From Changchengzhania lutea (GTDB taxonomy: Bacteria; Bacteroidota; Bacteroidia; Flavobacteriales; Flavobacteriaceae): a stretch of 64,000 nucleotides of DNA. This document shows, one piece after another, positions 8,657 to 15,818 of the stretch. The notes beneath the pieces were generated by a model. That model was not told where the DNA came from, did not search any database, and was given only the letters and a program-made list of their open reading frames with translations. Position 1 is the stretch's first letter. Each line of letters opens with the position of its first letter. Both the position numbers and the translations under genes were made by a program. The stretch is from positions 1,580,001 to 1,644,000 of the forward strand of contig NZ_CP039456.1 in NCBI RefSeq assembly GCF_006974145.1. Direction: 5' to 3'.

Positions 8657-9844
8657 TTATTCTAAAATAGCTGCAATTCCAGGTAGTGTTTTACCTTCTA
8701 AACTTTCAAGCATAGCACCGCCACCAGTACTTACATAACTTACTTTATCTTCGAATCCAAATTGTTTCACTGCAGCCACAGAATCACCACCACCAACTAG
8801 TGAAAACGCACCATTTTTGGTAGCTTCTGCAATGGAATTTCCTAATTCAATAGTTCCGTTTGCAAAATTTTCCATTTCAAAAACGCCTAAAGGGCCATTC
8901 CAAAGAATGGTTTTTGACTTCATCACAACATCATGGAAAAGTTTTATGGACTTTGGTCCAGCATCAACACCTTCCCATCCGTCAGGAATTTCATTTATAT
9001 CAACAATTTGAGTGTTTGCATCATTACTAAAATCATCAGCAGCAATAGTATCAACAGGAATGTGAATTTGCACATTCTTTTCTTTAGCTTGTTTTAAAAT
9101 GTCTAATGCCAATGGCATCTTATCGTCTTCGCAAATAGAGTTTCCTATTTTTCCGCCTTGAGCTTTTACAAAAGTAAATGCCATACCTCCACCAATTATT
9201 AAGTGATCTACTTTATCAAGAATGTTTTCTATAATCGTAATTTTTGAAGATACTTTAGCACCTCCTAAAATGGCTAAAACTGGTTTTTCTCCTGTTTCCA
9301 TTACTTTTTTAATACTCTCAATTTCTTGGGCCAATAAATTTCCAAAGCACTTTTTCTCTGGAAAAAATTGTGCAATTATAGTGGTTGAAGCATGCGCTCT
9401 ATGCGCTGTACCAAAAGCATCGTTAACATAAATATCTCCCAATTTTGAAAGTTGTTTAGCAAACCCTACATCGCCTGCGGTTTCTTCAGCATGGAATCGC
9501 AAGTTTTCTAATAAAAGAATTTCCCCTGGCTGTAAATTTGCTGCTGCTGCTTCGGCTTTTTCGCCAACACATGCCTCTACAAATTTAACTTCAACACCTA
9601 GGATCTCTTCAACATCATTAGTAATATGACGTAGCGAAAATTCATCTTGAACCCCTTTAGGCCTTCCTAAATGCGACATTAAAATACAACTTCCACCATC
9701 TTCTAAAATTTTTATAATCGTTGGTTTTGCCGAAACAATACGTGTTGTATCTGTTACCTCAAAATTATCGTTTAAAGGCACATTAAAGTCTACACGAATT
9801 AAGGCTTTCTTATTTTCAAAATTAAAGTCGTTAAGCGTTCTCAT
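8657..9844 (-). CDS. pgk: Phosphoglycerate kinase
   Basis: A 395-residue protein with the family's start ([23 protein letters not shown]), the substrate-binding SHLGRP motif, ENLRFHAEE, the [13 protein letters not shown] region, and the C-terminal nucleotide-binding GGGDSVAAV and [13 protein letters not shown] motifs. It converts 1,3-bisphosphoglycerate and ADP to 3-phosphoglycerate and ATP. The frame remains open to a GTG at 9871, but that would add nine residues not usual for the family. A TACATTTG -7 element at 9871-9878 also makes the ATG at 9842-9844 the sensible start. It is the first gene of a possible pgk-mltD-DUF4837 unit. Confidence 0.97.
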   Translation of the reverse strand: MRTLNDFNFENKKALIRVDFNVPLNDNFEVTDTTRIVSAKPTIIKILEDGGSCILMSHLGRPKGVQDEFSLRHITNDVEEILGVEVKFVEACVGEKAEAAAANLQPGEILLLENLRFHAEETAGDVGFAKQLSKLGDIYVNDAFGTAHRAHASTTIIAQFFPEKKCFGNLLAQEIESIKKVMETGEKPVLAILGGAKVSSKITIIENILDKVDHLIIGGGMAFTFVKAQGGKIGNSICEDDKMPLALDILKQAKEKNVQIHIPVDTIAADDFSNDANTQIVDINEIPDGWEGVDAGPKSIKLFHDVVMKSKTILWNGPLGVFEMENFANGTIELGNSIAEATKNGAFSLVGGGDSVAAVKQFGFEDKVSYVSTGGGAMLESLEGKTLPGIAAILE

Positions 9845-9870
9845 AGCTGATATATTAGATATTTGTTTCA

Positions 9871-9878
9871 CAAATGTA
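9871..9878 (-). promoter_or_regulatory. TAnnTTTG -7 element of pgk
   Basis: The minus strand reads TACATTTG, matching TAnnTTTG, 26 bp upstream of the preferred pgk ATG. Transcription would start near 9866, leaving a leader of about 20 nt. No clear -33 element is visible. Confidence 0.45.
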
Positions 9879-10265
9879 ACTAATTAATTTGCGCCATAAA
9901 ATGTGTTTTTTCACGAAAACGATGTAGATAATAAATAATTATTATTGTCCAATAAAAGAATTAAGACCGCTCCGCTGCTAGAACATAGAGTAAAGACATG
10001 GTTTTAATTAATAATCATAATATATTTGTCATTTCAGACAGGATACCATTTTTTATTTGTTATAAAAGCAAGTTATAAATCTTGAAAAGACCTTTTAACC
10101 TATACCCAACATATTGTTCGGGCTGTTTTACAAATTTTAATAGGACATTATTGAATACAAAACTGAATTTTCTTGATTTTTAGTGTTTTTATTGGATTTA
10201 TAAAAAATGACGTACAGACCATGTATGCCTTATCATTTCATTCTGCCAATAACAAAAAAATTATG
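9879..10265. other. Intergenic region between divergent pgk and delta-prime-like gene; no gene seen
   Basis: About 390 bp of AT-rich DNA with stops in all frames and no convincing start. It holds the promoters of the two flanking divergent genes. A more GC-rich patch at about 9961-9995 (GACCGCTCCGCTGCTAG) looks unlike its surroundings and may be a remnant of an intergenic repeat, but only one copy is visible here. Confidence 0.5.
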
Positions 10266-10273
10266 TAGGTTTG
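10266..10273 (+). promoter_or_regulatory. TAnnTTTG -7 element at the delta-prime-like gene
   Basis: TAGGTTTG matches the Bacteroidota -7 consensus and ends only 4 bp before the ATG at 10278. If real, the transcript would be leaderless or nearly so. Confidence 0.35.
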
Positions 10274-10277
10274 CCAC

Positions 10278-11432
10278 ATGCTTTTCGAAGATATTCTCGG
10301 TCAGAAACATATAAAGAATCATTTAACACAAAGTGTTGATAATGGCAGAATTTCGCATGCGCAGTTATTCGTAGGTCCAGAAGGTTGTGGCACACTGCCT
10401 ATGGCCATTGCTTATGCACAGTATATATTGTGTAATAACACTAAGGGTGAAAATAATTTGGGCAATACTGCCTGTAATTTAAAATTCAAAAATCTTTCTC
10501 ATCCAGATCTGCATTTTGCTTACCCAGTCACGACCAGTGAAAAAGCGAAAAAGCACCCTGTATCCAGTCATTATATTGAAGATTGGCGTCAACTCATCGA
10601 ACAGCAACCTTACGGGAATTTGTTTGATTTGTACAAGTTATTAGGTGTCGATAATAAACAGGGGCAAATTGGGGTTGATGAAGCCCACGATATTGTAAAA
10701 GCATTATCCTTAAAAGCGTACGAAGGTGGTTATAAAATAATGCTTGTTTGGATGGCGGAAAAAATGAATAGAGAGTGTGCCAACAAGCTTTTAAAACTCA
10801 TTGAAGAACCACCAAACAAAACGGTGTTTATCCTGATTGCCGAAAACGAAGAACAAATTATTTCTACCATTAGGTCTCGTTGTCAGGTCTTGCATTTTCC
10901 GCCGTTAGCTGAAGATGTCATTGAACATGGATTGATAAAAAAGTACGGATTAGAATCTTCAATTGCTAAAAAAATAGCGCACCAATCAAACGGGAATTAT
11001 AATAAAGCCTGCGATTTGGTGTATCAAGATTCTGAAGATTTACAGTTTGAAACCTGGTTTATCTTCTGGATTAGAAGTGCTTTTAAGGCGAAAGGGAATA
11101 AGGCCGCCATACACGATCTTATTTCTTGGAGTGAAGAAATTGCCAAAACTGGGCGCGAAACACAAAAACAGTTTTTGCACTTTTGTATAGATTTTTTCAG
11201 ACAAGCTTTATTGCTAAACTATAATGCTTCAGATTTGGTTTATTTAGAGACGAAAACTGAAAAATTCAAACTTGAAAATTTTGCGCCGTTTATTCACAAC
11301 AATAATATTCTGGAAATTAATAATGAGCTACAAGACGCTATATATCATATTGAGCGTAACGGAAATTCTAAAATTATCTTGACAGATTTATCAATTAAAC
11401 TCACGCGTTTACTTCATAAAAAATCCACCTAA
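10278..11432 (+). CDS. DNA polymerase III delta-prime-like clamp-loader subunit
   Basis: A 384-residue AAA+ protein starting MLFEDILGQKHIKNHL, as in DnaX/HolB clamp loaders. The P-loop is degraded: GPEGCGTLP has Thr where the Walker A Lys should be, as expected for delta-prime, which does not hydrolyse ATP. The sensor and arginine-finger region reads RECANKLLKLIEEPP...IISTIRSRCQVLHFPPL, with the SRC motif conserved. A long insert with conserved residues (SHPDLHFAYPV) is typical of Bacteroidota homologues. It would load the beta clamp as part of the replication machinery. Directly after its TAA comes an ATG opening a truncated lipid-kinase reading frame. Confidence 0.88.
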   Translation: MLFEDILGQKHIKNHLTQSVDNGRISHAQLFVGPEGCGTLPMAIAYAQYILCNNTKGENNLGNTACNLKFKNLSHPDLHFAYPVTTSEKAKKHPVSSHYIEDWRQLIEQQPYGNLFDLYKLLGVDNKQGQIGVDEAHDIVKALSLKAYEGGYKIMLVWMAEKMNRECANKLLKLIEEPPNKTVFILIAENEEQIISTIRSRCQVLHFPPLAEDVIEHGLIKKYGLESSIAKKIAHQSNGNYNKACDLVYQDSEDLQFETWFIFWIRSAFKAKGNKAAIHDLISWSEEIAKTGRETQKQFLHFCIDFFRQALLLNYNASDLVYLETKTEKFKLENFAPFIHNNNILEINNELQDAIYHIERNGNSKIILTDLSIKLTRLLHKKST

Positions 11433-11525
11433 ATGAATAGGATGACCAAATCTTGGTTTGCCATCATTAATCCAACCTCAGGAAATGGTCCTAGCCGGAA
11501 AAAATGGTTTTTCATTTTATTATAA
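11433..11525 (+). pseudogene. N-terminal stump of a diacylglycerol/sphingosine-kinase-like lipid kinase
   Basis: The base after the delta-prime-like stop begins ATG and a 30-codon frame reads MNRMTKSWFAIINPTSGNGP, then SRKKWFFILL and stop. WFAIINPTSGNG...KKW is the N-terminal nucleotide-binding signature of the DAGK catalytic family (NPxSGxG), normally about 300 residues long. The rest is missing: an intrinsic terminator and the OmpH gene follow at once. I read this as a deletion remnant of a gene once co-transcribed with the upstream gene. A genuine 30-residue peptide is a less likely alternative. Confidence 0.65.
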
Positions 11526-11529
11526 AAAA

Positions 11530-11557
11530 AAGTCCTTTTTAAAACAAAAAAGGACTT
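11530..11557 (-). terminator. Intrinsic terminator of the OmpH gene
   Basis: The inverted repeat AAGTCCTTTTT / AAAAAGGACTT has a short loop. On the minus strand it is followed by an unbroken run of T, giving a standard intrinsic terminator 27 bp past the OmpH stop. On the plus strand no U-tract follows. Confidence 0.85.
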
Positions 11558-11584
11558 AATCATCTTATTTTTAAACACTTACAC

Positions 11585-12106
11585 CTATTCTTCCTTCTTG
11601 TATTTGGCATTCAACGCCTCAGTAATAACCGCTGTTAAATCATGTGTTTCGTCACCGTACATGACGGTAGCGGCAGCGTCACTCGTTCCTAAAATGAAGT
11701 TATAACCATTCTCTTTTCCGTAAGTTTTTACGAATGTTTTCACTTGGGAGATTACTGAATCAATTTCCACTTGAAAAGCCTGTTGTATTTCCTGTTGCTC
11801 AACCTGCATGGTTTGTTGAAGTTGTTGTTGTTTTTGTTGTAGACCGCCCATTAACTCTTGCGCTCGCTTTTGAGATGATTTTTGGGCCGTAGCTTGAGTC
11901 TGTTGAACTTCTGCCTGAAAGGCTTGTCCGACACTATCTGCTCTTTTTCTAAAAGCTTCATTTTTTATCTGATATTGTGCTTCAACATCTTTCTTTTGCT
12001 GAAAATCATTAATGACAGATCCGTTATCAACAAATCCGATTTTTTGTGGTTGCTGGCAGGCAACAAATAACATTAATATAAAAGCTGAATAAATAATTTT
12101 TTTCAT
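11585..12106 (-). CDS. OmpH/Skp family periplasmic chaperone-like lipoprotein
   Basis: A 173-residue protein with a lipoprotein-type signal (ILMLFVACQQ). After IGFVDNGSVINDF, the usual start of OmpH/Skp proteins, comes a long Gln-rich coiled coil (about 40-125) and the C-terminal GYNFILGTSDAAATVMYGD.HDLT segment seen in the family. Skp trimers hold unfolded outer-membrane proteins in the periplasm; a lipidated form would be tethered to a membrane. It is a single-gene unit with a TACTTTTG promoter element 22 bp upstream and a terminator downstream. Confidence 0.9.
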   Translation of the reverse strand: MKKIIYSAFILMLFVACQQPQKIGFVDNGSVINDFQQKKDVEAQYQIKNEAFRKRADSVGQAFQAEVQQTQATAQKSSQKRAQELMGGLQQKQQQLQQTMQVEQQEIQQAFQVEIDSVISQVKTFVKTYGKENGYNFILGTSDAAATVMYGDETHDLTAVITEALNAKYKKEE

Positions 12107-12128
12107 TTGATTGATTTTTTAATCCGAA

Positions 12129-12136
12129 CAAAAGTA
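12129..12136 (-). promoter_or_regulatory. TAnnTTTG -7 element of the OmpH gene
   Basis: The minus strand reads TACTTTTG, an exact TAnnTTTG match, 22 bp before the OmpH ATG; a leader of about 17 nt would result. Confidence 0.45.
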
Positions 12137-12323
12137 ATAAAGTAAACCTTAAGTATTATAAAGAAACATCTTGTGATTTTGTTAAATAGTAAAAATTTAT
12201 AATAACTGGCAACGTCGATAATTATTAATTATAGAAATACGCTTCAAATAAAGCGATTTAAGAAGCTTAAAGAAAATGATAAACTAATTGCACATTTGCG
12301 TTTAAGTTTGGGTCGCTGTGTTA

Positions 12324-13196
12324 TTAAAATGCGCTTTTGTTCTTTTTTATAACATATATTAAGGATGAAGCTTGCTTGGACCGGATTGATTTTATATTTG
12401 AAATACTGGCTACCCAAAATGCCCTAATCGGATTCATAAAACCCGATTTATACTTTTCAGAAAGTAGGCTTACATAAAAAGCATCAAATAACATGGGTTT
12501 AATATGCTCCACCTCAAAACCATGTTTAATACATAGTTTGTTTATAGCATCTCTATTAAAGTGCCAAAGATGTCTGGGCACGTCGTAAGCTGCCCAATAT
12601 TGTTTATAGTATGCAGCGTCGTAACTTTTATAATTAGGCACCGCAATAATCAATCGCCCATTGGGTTTTAAAAGGGTATTAAAAAGAACAAGTTGCTGTT
12701 CTATATTTGGCAGATGCTCTAATACATGCCAAAGGGTAATTATATCAAAACTATGGGGCTCAAATTTTGAGAGTTCCTCTGTACCGAAAACAGCATTAGT
12801 TGTTTTTTTATTTGCGATTGCTCTAGCTGTTGGGTTGGGTTCTATGCCAGAAACCATCCAGTCATTATGCTTTGCAACTTGCAAAAAATCTCCAGTACCA
12901 CAACCAACATCTAAAAGCCTTTTACTTTCGGAAGCATGAGAATCAATTAGTCTTATTTTTTTTTTAAGCGAAAACTTCCTAACGACATGATATGCTTTTT
13001 CAAAAAGATTTCGTTGGGCATCTGTGTGTGAAATATAATCTTCACTCTTATAATAATTTGGTAATTTATCTAATGACGGTTTTGGCCTTGTCTCCAAAAA
13101 GCCAAATTCTGAATTTTCAATTAATCGAAATTCCTCTCCTGAAACCGAATGATCTATTACTTTCAAGTATGTACGATTTGAATTTGTTTTAGACAC
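12324..13196 (-). CDS. Class I SAM-dependent methyltransferase
   Basis: A 290-residue protein with the SAM-binding motif LLDVGCGTGDFL (about 92-103), the acidic loop GIEPNPTARAIA and the motif IITLWHVLEHLPN, followed by LKPNGRLIIAVPN; this order marks class I methyltransferases of the Methyltransf_11/23 type. An N-terminal region of about 90 residues precedes the fold and resembles the start of flavobacterial homologues. The only usable start is GTG at 13194-13196, because an in-frame TAA lies immediately upstream and no ATG occurs before the SAM fold. Substrate unknown; small molecule or surface glycan are options. Confidence 0.85.
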   Translation of the reverse strand: MSKTNSNRTYLKVIDHSVSGEEFRLIENSEFGFLETRPKPSLDKLPNYYKSEDYISHTDAQRNLFEKAYHVVRKFSLKKKIRLIDSHASESKRLLDVGCGTGDFLQVAKHNDWMVSGIEPNPTARAIANKKTTNAVFGTEELSKFEPHSFDIITLWHVLEHLPNIEQQLVLFNTLLKPNGRLIIAVPNYKSYDAAYYKQYWAAYDVPRHLWHFNRDAINKLCIKHGFEVEHIKPMLFDAFYVSLLSEKYKSGFMNPIRAFWVASISNIKSIRSKQASSLIYVIKKNKSAF

Positions 13197-13395
13197 TTAT
13201 CAAAAACTTTTTTAAATCAATTCTCTTAATTCTTGGTTTATAAACAGCGTATTTTAGAACACTAGTTATTCAATAAAGCGAGTTCAAGATTAGTCCTATT
13301 TTTTGTTGTTTCCAATTGCATTCTCAAAATTGATTGCAAAGCGTGTTCGCTTTCCACTTGAAATTATTTTAAATTGATAGCCAAAATTTTTATCA

Positions 13396-13411
13396 TGTTC
13401 CACGTGGAACC
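13396..13411. promoter_or_regulatory. parS-like site 3' of mnmG
   Basis: The sequence TGTTCCACGTGGAACC contains the perfect 14-bp palindrome GTTCCACGTGGAAC. This is the form of the chromosomal ParB-binding site parS known from other phyla (for example pseudomonads). It lies 18 bp downstream of the mnmG stop; a second copy lies in the mnmG leader. A short hairpin is possible but would have no loop. Confidence 0.72.
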
Positions 13412-13429
13412 TTTTACAAAAATCTCAAC

Positions 13430-15301
13430 TTATCGTCCCATATAAACCAATAAAACAGAAACATCATTTGGAGACACACCGCTAATTCTTGATGCTTGGG
13501 ATACTGTAGTTGGTTGAATGTTTTTAAGCTTTTCGCGTGCTTCGAAACTCATGGATTTTATCTGTGAATAGTCAAAATTCTCAGGGATTTTTACATATTC
13601 CAAGCGACTTAATTTATCTGCATTGTTTTTTTCCTTTGCAATATACCCAGCATATTTTACTTGGATTTCGGTTTGTTCTATAACTTCATTGTCTAAGTCA
13701 TTCTCGATTATATAATCTTCAACAGCCTTAAATTTTCTTATGTCATCTATATCAATATTAGGACGAGAAAATATCTTAAACATCTTATCAGATTGTTTTA
13801 CCATGGCAGATCCTTTTGCTTCCAATACCGGATTCGCTTCTTCTGGTTTTACACTAGTATCCGCAAAAAACTTAACGAATTTTTCTGCTGCCTCATGCTT
13901 TTCCTCCATCCTTTTAAGTCGTTTTTCACTTGCTAAACCAAGTGCATAGCCTTTTGGAGTTAATCTTATATCGGCATTATCCTGTCTTAGCAAGGTTCTA
14001 TATTCAGCCCGCGACGTAAACATTCTATAAGGCTCTTCAGTTCCTTTAGTAATTAAATCATCAATAAGAACGCCTATATAGGCTTCGTCTCTTTTTAAGG
14101 TAAATGAATCTTTTTCATCCACTTTTAAACTGGCATTAATCCCAGCCATTAAACCTTGAGATGCCGCCTCTTCATACCCCGTGGTTCCGTTAATCTGACC
14201 TGCAAAATACAAGCCTTCAATCAACTTCGTTTCTAAGGTATGCTTCAATTGGGTTGGTGGAAAATAATCATATTCTATAGCATAACCAGGTCTGAAAAAT
14301 TTCACGTTCTCAAATCCAACCACCGAACGCAACGCTTTAAATTGAACGTCTTCAGGAAGCGATGTAGAAAACCCATTCACATAAACCTCACAAGTGTTCC
14401 AGCCTTCTGGCTCGATAAAAAGTTGGTGCCTATCCTTATCTGCAAATCTATTGATCTTGTCTTCAATTGAAGGACAATACCGCGGCCCCAAACTCTTTAT
14501 ACGACCATTGAACATGGGAGACCTATCAAAACCCTCTCGAAGTAAATCGTGTACTTCAAGACTGGTATACGTCATATGGCAAGAACGTTGATGCTCTAGA
14601 GGTTTTGTAATATCTAAATAAGAAAATTTTTCAGGGTTCTCATCACCTGGTTGCTCAATCATTTTAGAATAATCAAGTGATCGTCCATCGACTCTAGGCG
14701 GTGTTCCCGTTTTCATTCTGCCTGAATCAAAACCTAAACTTACTAACTGCTCTGTTATTCCAGTTGCCGCTCTTTCGCCAGCGCGACCTCCACCAAAATT
14801 TTTATCACCTATATGAATAAGTCCATTTAAAAAAGTTCCGTTGGTAAGGACTACGGATTTCGCCTTAATTTGAATACCCAGTGACGTTTTTACACCAACC
14901 ACTTTATGATTTTCGATCAATAATTCAGACACCATGTCTTGATAAAAATCAAGATTAGGCGTGCCTTCTAACATCAAGCGCCAGTCTTCGGCAAAACGCA
15001 TGCGGTCACTTTGAACACGAGGACTCCACATGGCAGGTCCTTTAGATTTATTAAGCATTTTAAACTGAATGGCCGAGGTATCTGAAACTATTCCACTATA
15101 CCCGCCAAGCGCATCAATCTCCCTAACAATTTGGCCTTTAGCAATACCGCCCATAGCGGGATTACATGACATCTGTGCTATGTTTTGCAAGTTCATGGTC
15201 ACCAATAAGGTTTTACTCCCCATATTGGCAGCAGCAGCAGCAGCCTCACTACCTGCGTGACCAGCTCCTACTACAATAACATCATACACTTCGTTAAACA
15301 T
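13430..15301 (-). CDS. mnmG: tRNA uridine-5-carboxymethylaminomethyl modification enzyme MnmG (GidA)
   Basis: A 623-residue protein of full family length. It starts with the FAD-binding motif VIVVGAGHAGSEAAAAAANMG and carries the GidA signatures CNPAMGGIAKGQIVREIDALGG, GRAGERAATG and YCPSIEDKI, plus GQINGTTGYEEAASQG. The helical C-terminal domain that binds MnmE ends in ASRISGVSPNDVSVLLVYM. With MnmE it installs the cmnm5 group at U34 of several tRNAs. The -7 element TATATTTG (15372-15379) implies a leader of about 65 nt that contains a parS-like palindrome. Two such palindromes flank the gene. Confidence 0.97.
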   Translation of the reverse strand: MFNEVYDVIVVGAGHAGSEAAAAAANMGSKTLLVTMNLQNIAQMSCNPAMGGIAKGQIVREIDALGGYSGIVSDTSAIQFKMLNKSKGPAMWSPRVQSDRMRFAEDWRLMLEGTPNLDFYQDMVSELLIENHKVVGVKTSLGIQIKAKSVVLTNGTFLNGLIHIGDKNFGGGRAGERAATGITEQLVSLGFDSGRMKTGTPPRVDGRSLDYSKMIEQPGDENPEKFSYLDITKPLEHQRSCHMTYTSLEVHDLLREGFDRSPMFNGRIKSLGPRYCPSIEDKINRFADKDRHQLFIEPEGWNTCEVYVNGFSTSLPEDVQFKALRSVVGFENVKFFRPGYAIEYDYFPPTQLKHTLETKLIEGLYFAGQINGTTGYEEAASQGLMAGINASLKVDEKDSFTLKRDEAYIGVLIDDLITKGTEEPYRMFTSRAEYRTLLRQDNADIRLTPKGYALGLASEKRLKRMEEKHEAAEKFVKFFADTSVKPEEANPVLEAKGSAMVKQSDKMFKIFSRPNIDIDDIRKFKAVEDYIIENDLDNEVIEQTEIQVKYAGYIAKEKNNADKLSRLEYVKIPENFDYSQIKSMSFEAREKLKNIQPTTVSQASRISGVSPNDVSVLLVYMGR

Positions 15302-15336
15302 AAACTCTAATTTAAATACTTCAATTCACCTCAAAA

Positions 15337-15352
15337 CGTTCCACGTGGAACA
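15337..15352. promoter_or_regulatory. parS-like site in the mnmG leader
   Basis: CGTTCCACGTGGAACA holds the same perfect GTTCCACGTGGAAC palindrome as the copy at 13396. It lies between the mnmG promoter element and the start codon, 35 bp upstream of the ATG. Confidence 0.72.
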
Positions 15353-15371
15353 TTTAAAAATTTTAAGTTTG

Positions 15372-15379
15372 CAAATATA
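15372..15379 (-). promoter_or_regulatory. TAnnTTTG -7 element of mnmG
   Basis: The minus strand reads TATATTTG, an exact TAnnTTTG match in the mnmG-ybeY gap, 70 bp upstream of the mnmG ATG. Confidence 0.45.
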
Positions 15380-15410
15380 CGTTGATTCTTGAAAACTAGC
15401 CTAATACCAA

Positions 15411-15818
15411 TTACAACAGATCTAAGTATTGGTTTTCCTTCTGCCTCATAGTAGCAGCATCTAATTCGTTTTTATCCTTGTAACCACAATAGTGTAGCAC
15501 ACCATGCGCCATGACACGATGTAGTTCCTCTAAGAAAGACACCTCAAAATCTTTGGCGTTATCTACCACCCTATCAATAGAAATAAAAATATCGCCCTGT
15601 ATTATTTTTCCGACTGAGTAATCAAAACTTATCACGTCTGTTAAGGTATCGTGATTTAAGAACTCTACATTCATTTGATGCAAATACACATCTGTACAGA
15701 AAATATAATTGATATCCCCTACCTTGAAATTTTCCTTCAAAATCACTTCAGAAATCCATGCGCTAATGGTCGATTCTTGCTCTAGCTGAAAATCGGTTTC
15801 ATAATTAAAACTAATCAT
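15411..15818 (-). CDS. ybeY: Endoribonuclease YbeY (16S rRNA maturation)
   Basis: A 135-residue protein with the YbeY fold signatures: LTDVISFDYSVGKIIQGDIFIS and the metal site HGVLHYCGYKD. Two of the three usual His ligands are present (HxxxH); the third His of the classical HGxLHLxGYDH motif is Asp here, as I recall for other Bacteroidota homologues. It trims the 3' end of 16S rRNA and helps ribosome quality control. Its start overlaps the 3' end of the DUF4175 gene by 8 bp, so the two are translationally coupled. Confidence 0.93.
   Translation of the reverse strand: MISFNYETDFQLEQESTISAWISEVILKENFKVGDINYIFCTDVYLHQMNVEFLNHDTLTDVISFDYSVGKIIQGDIFISIDRVVDNAKDFEVSFLEELHRVMAHGVLHYCGYKDKNELDAATMRQKENQYLDLL

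Noticed and set aside
9845-9871. GTG start nine codons upstream for pgk
   Set aside because: Family alignments begin near the internal ATG, and the -7 element overlaps the GTG.
13396-13411. Palindrome after mnmG read as an intrinsic terminator
   Set aside because: It is a loop-less perfect palindrome without a clean U-tract on either side, and an identical core lies in the mnmG leader where a terminator would make no sense.
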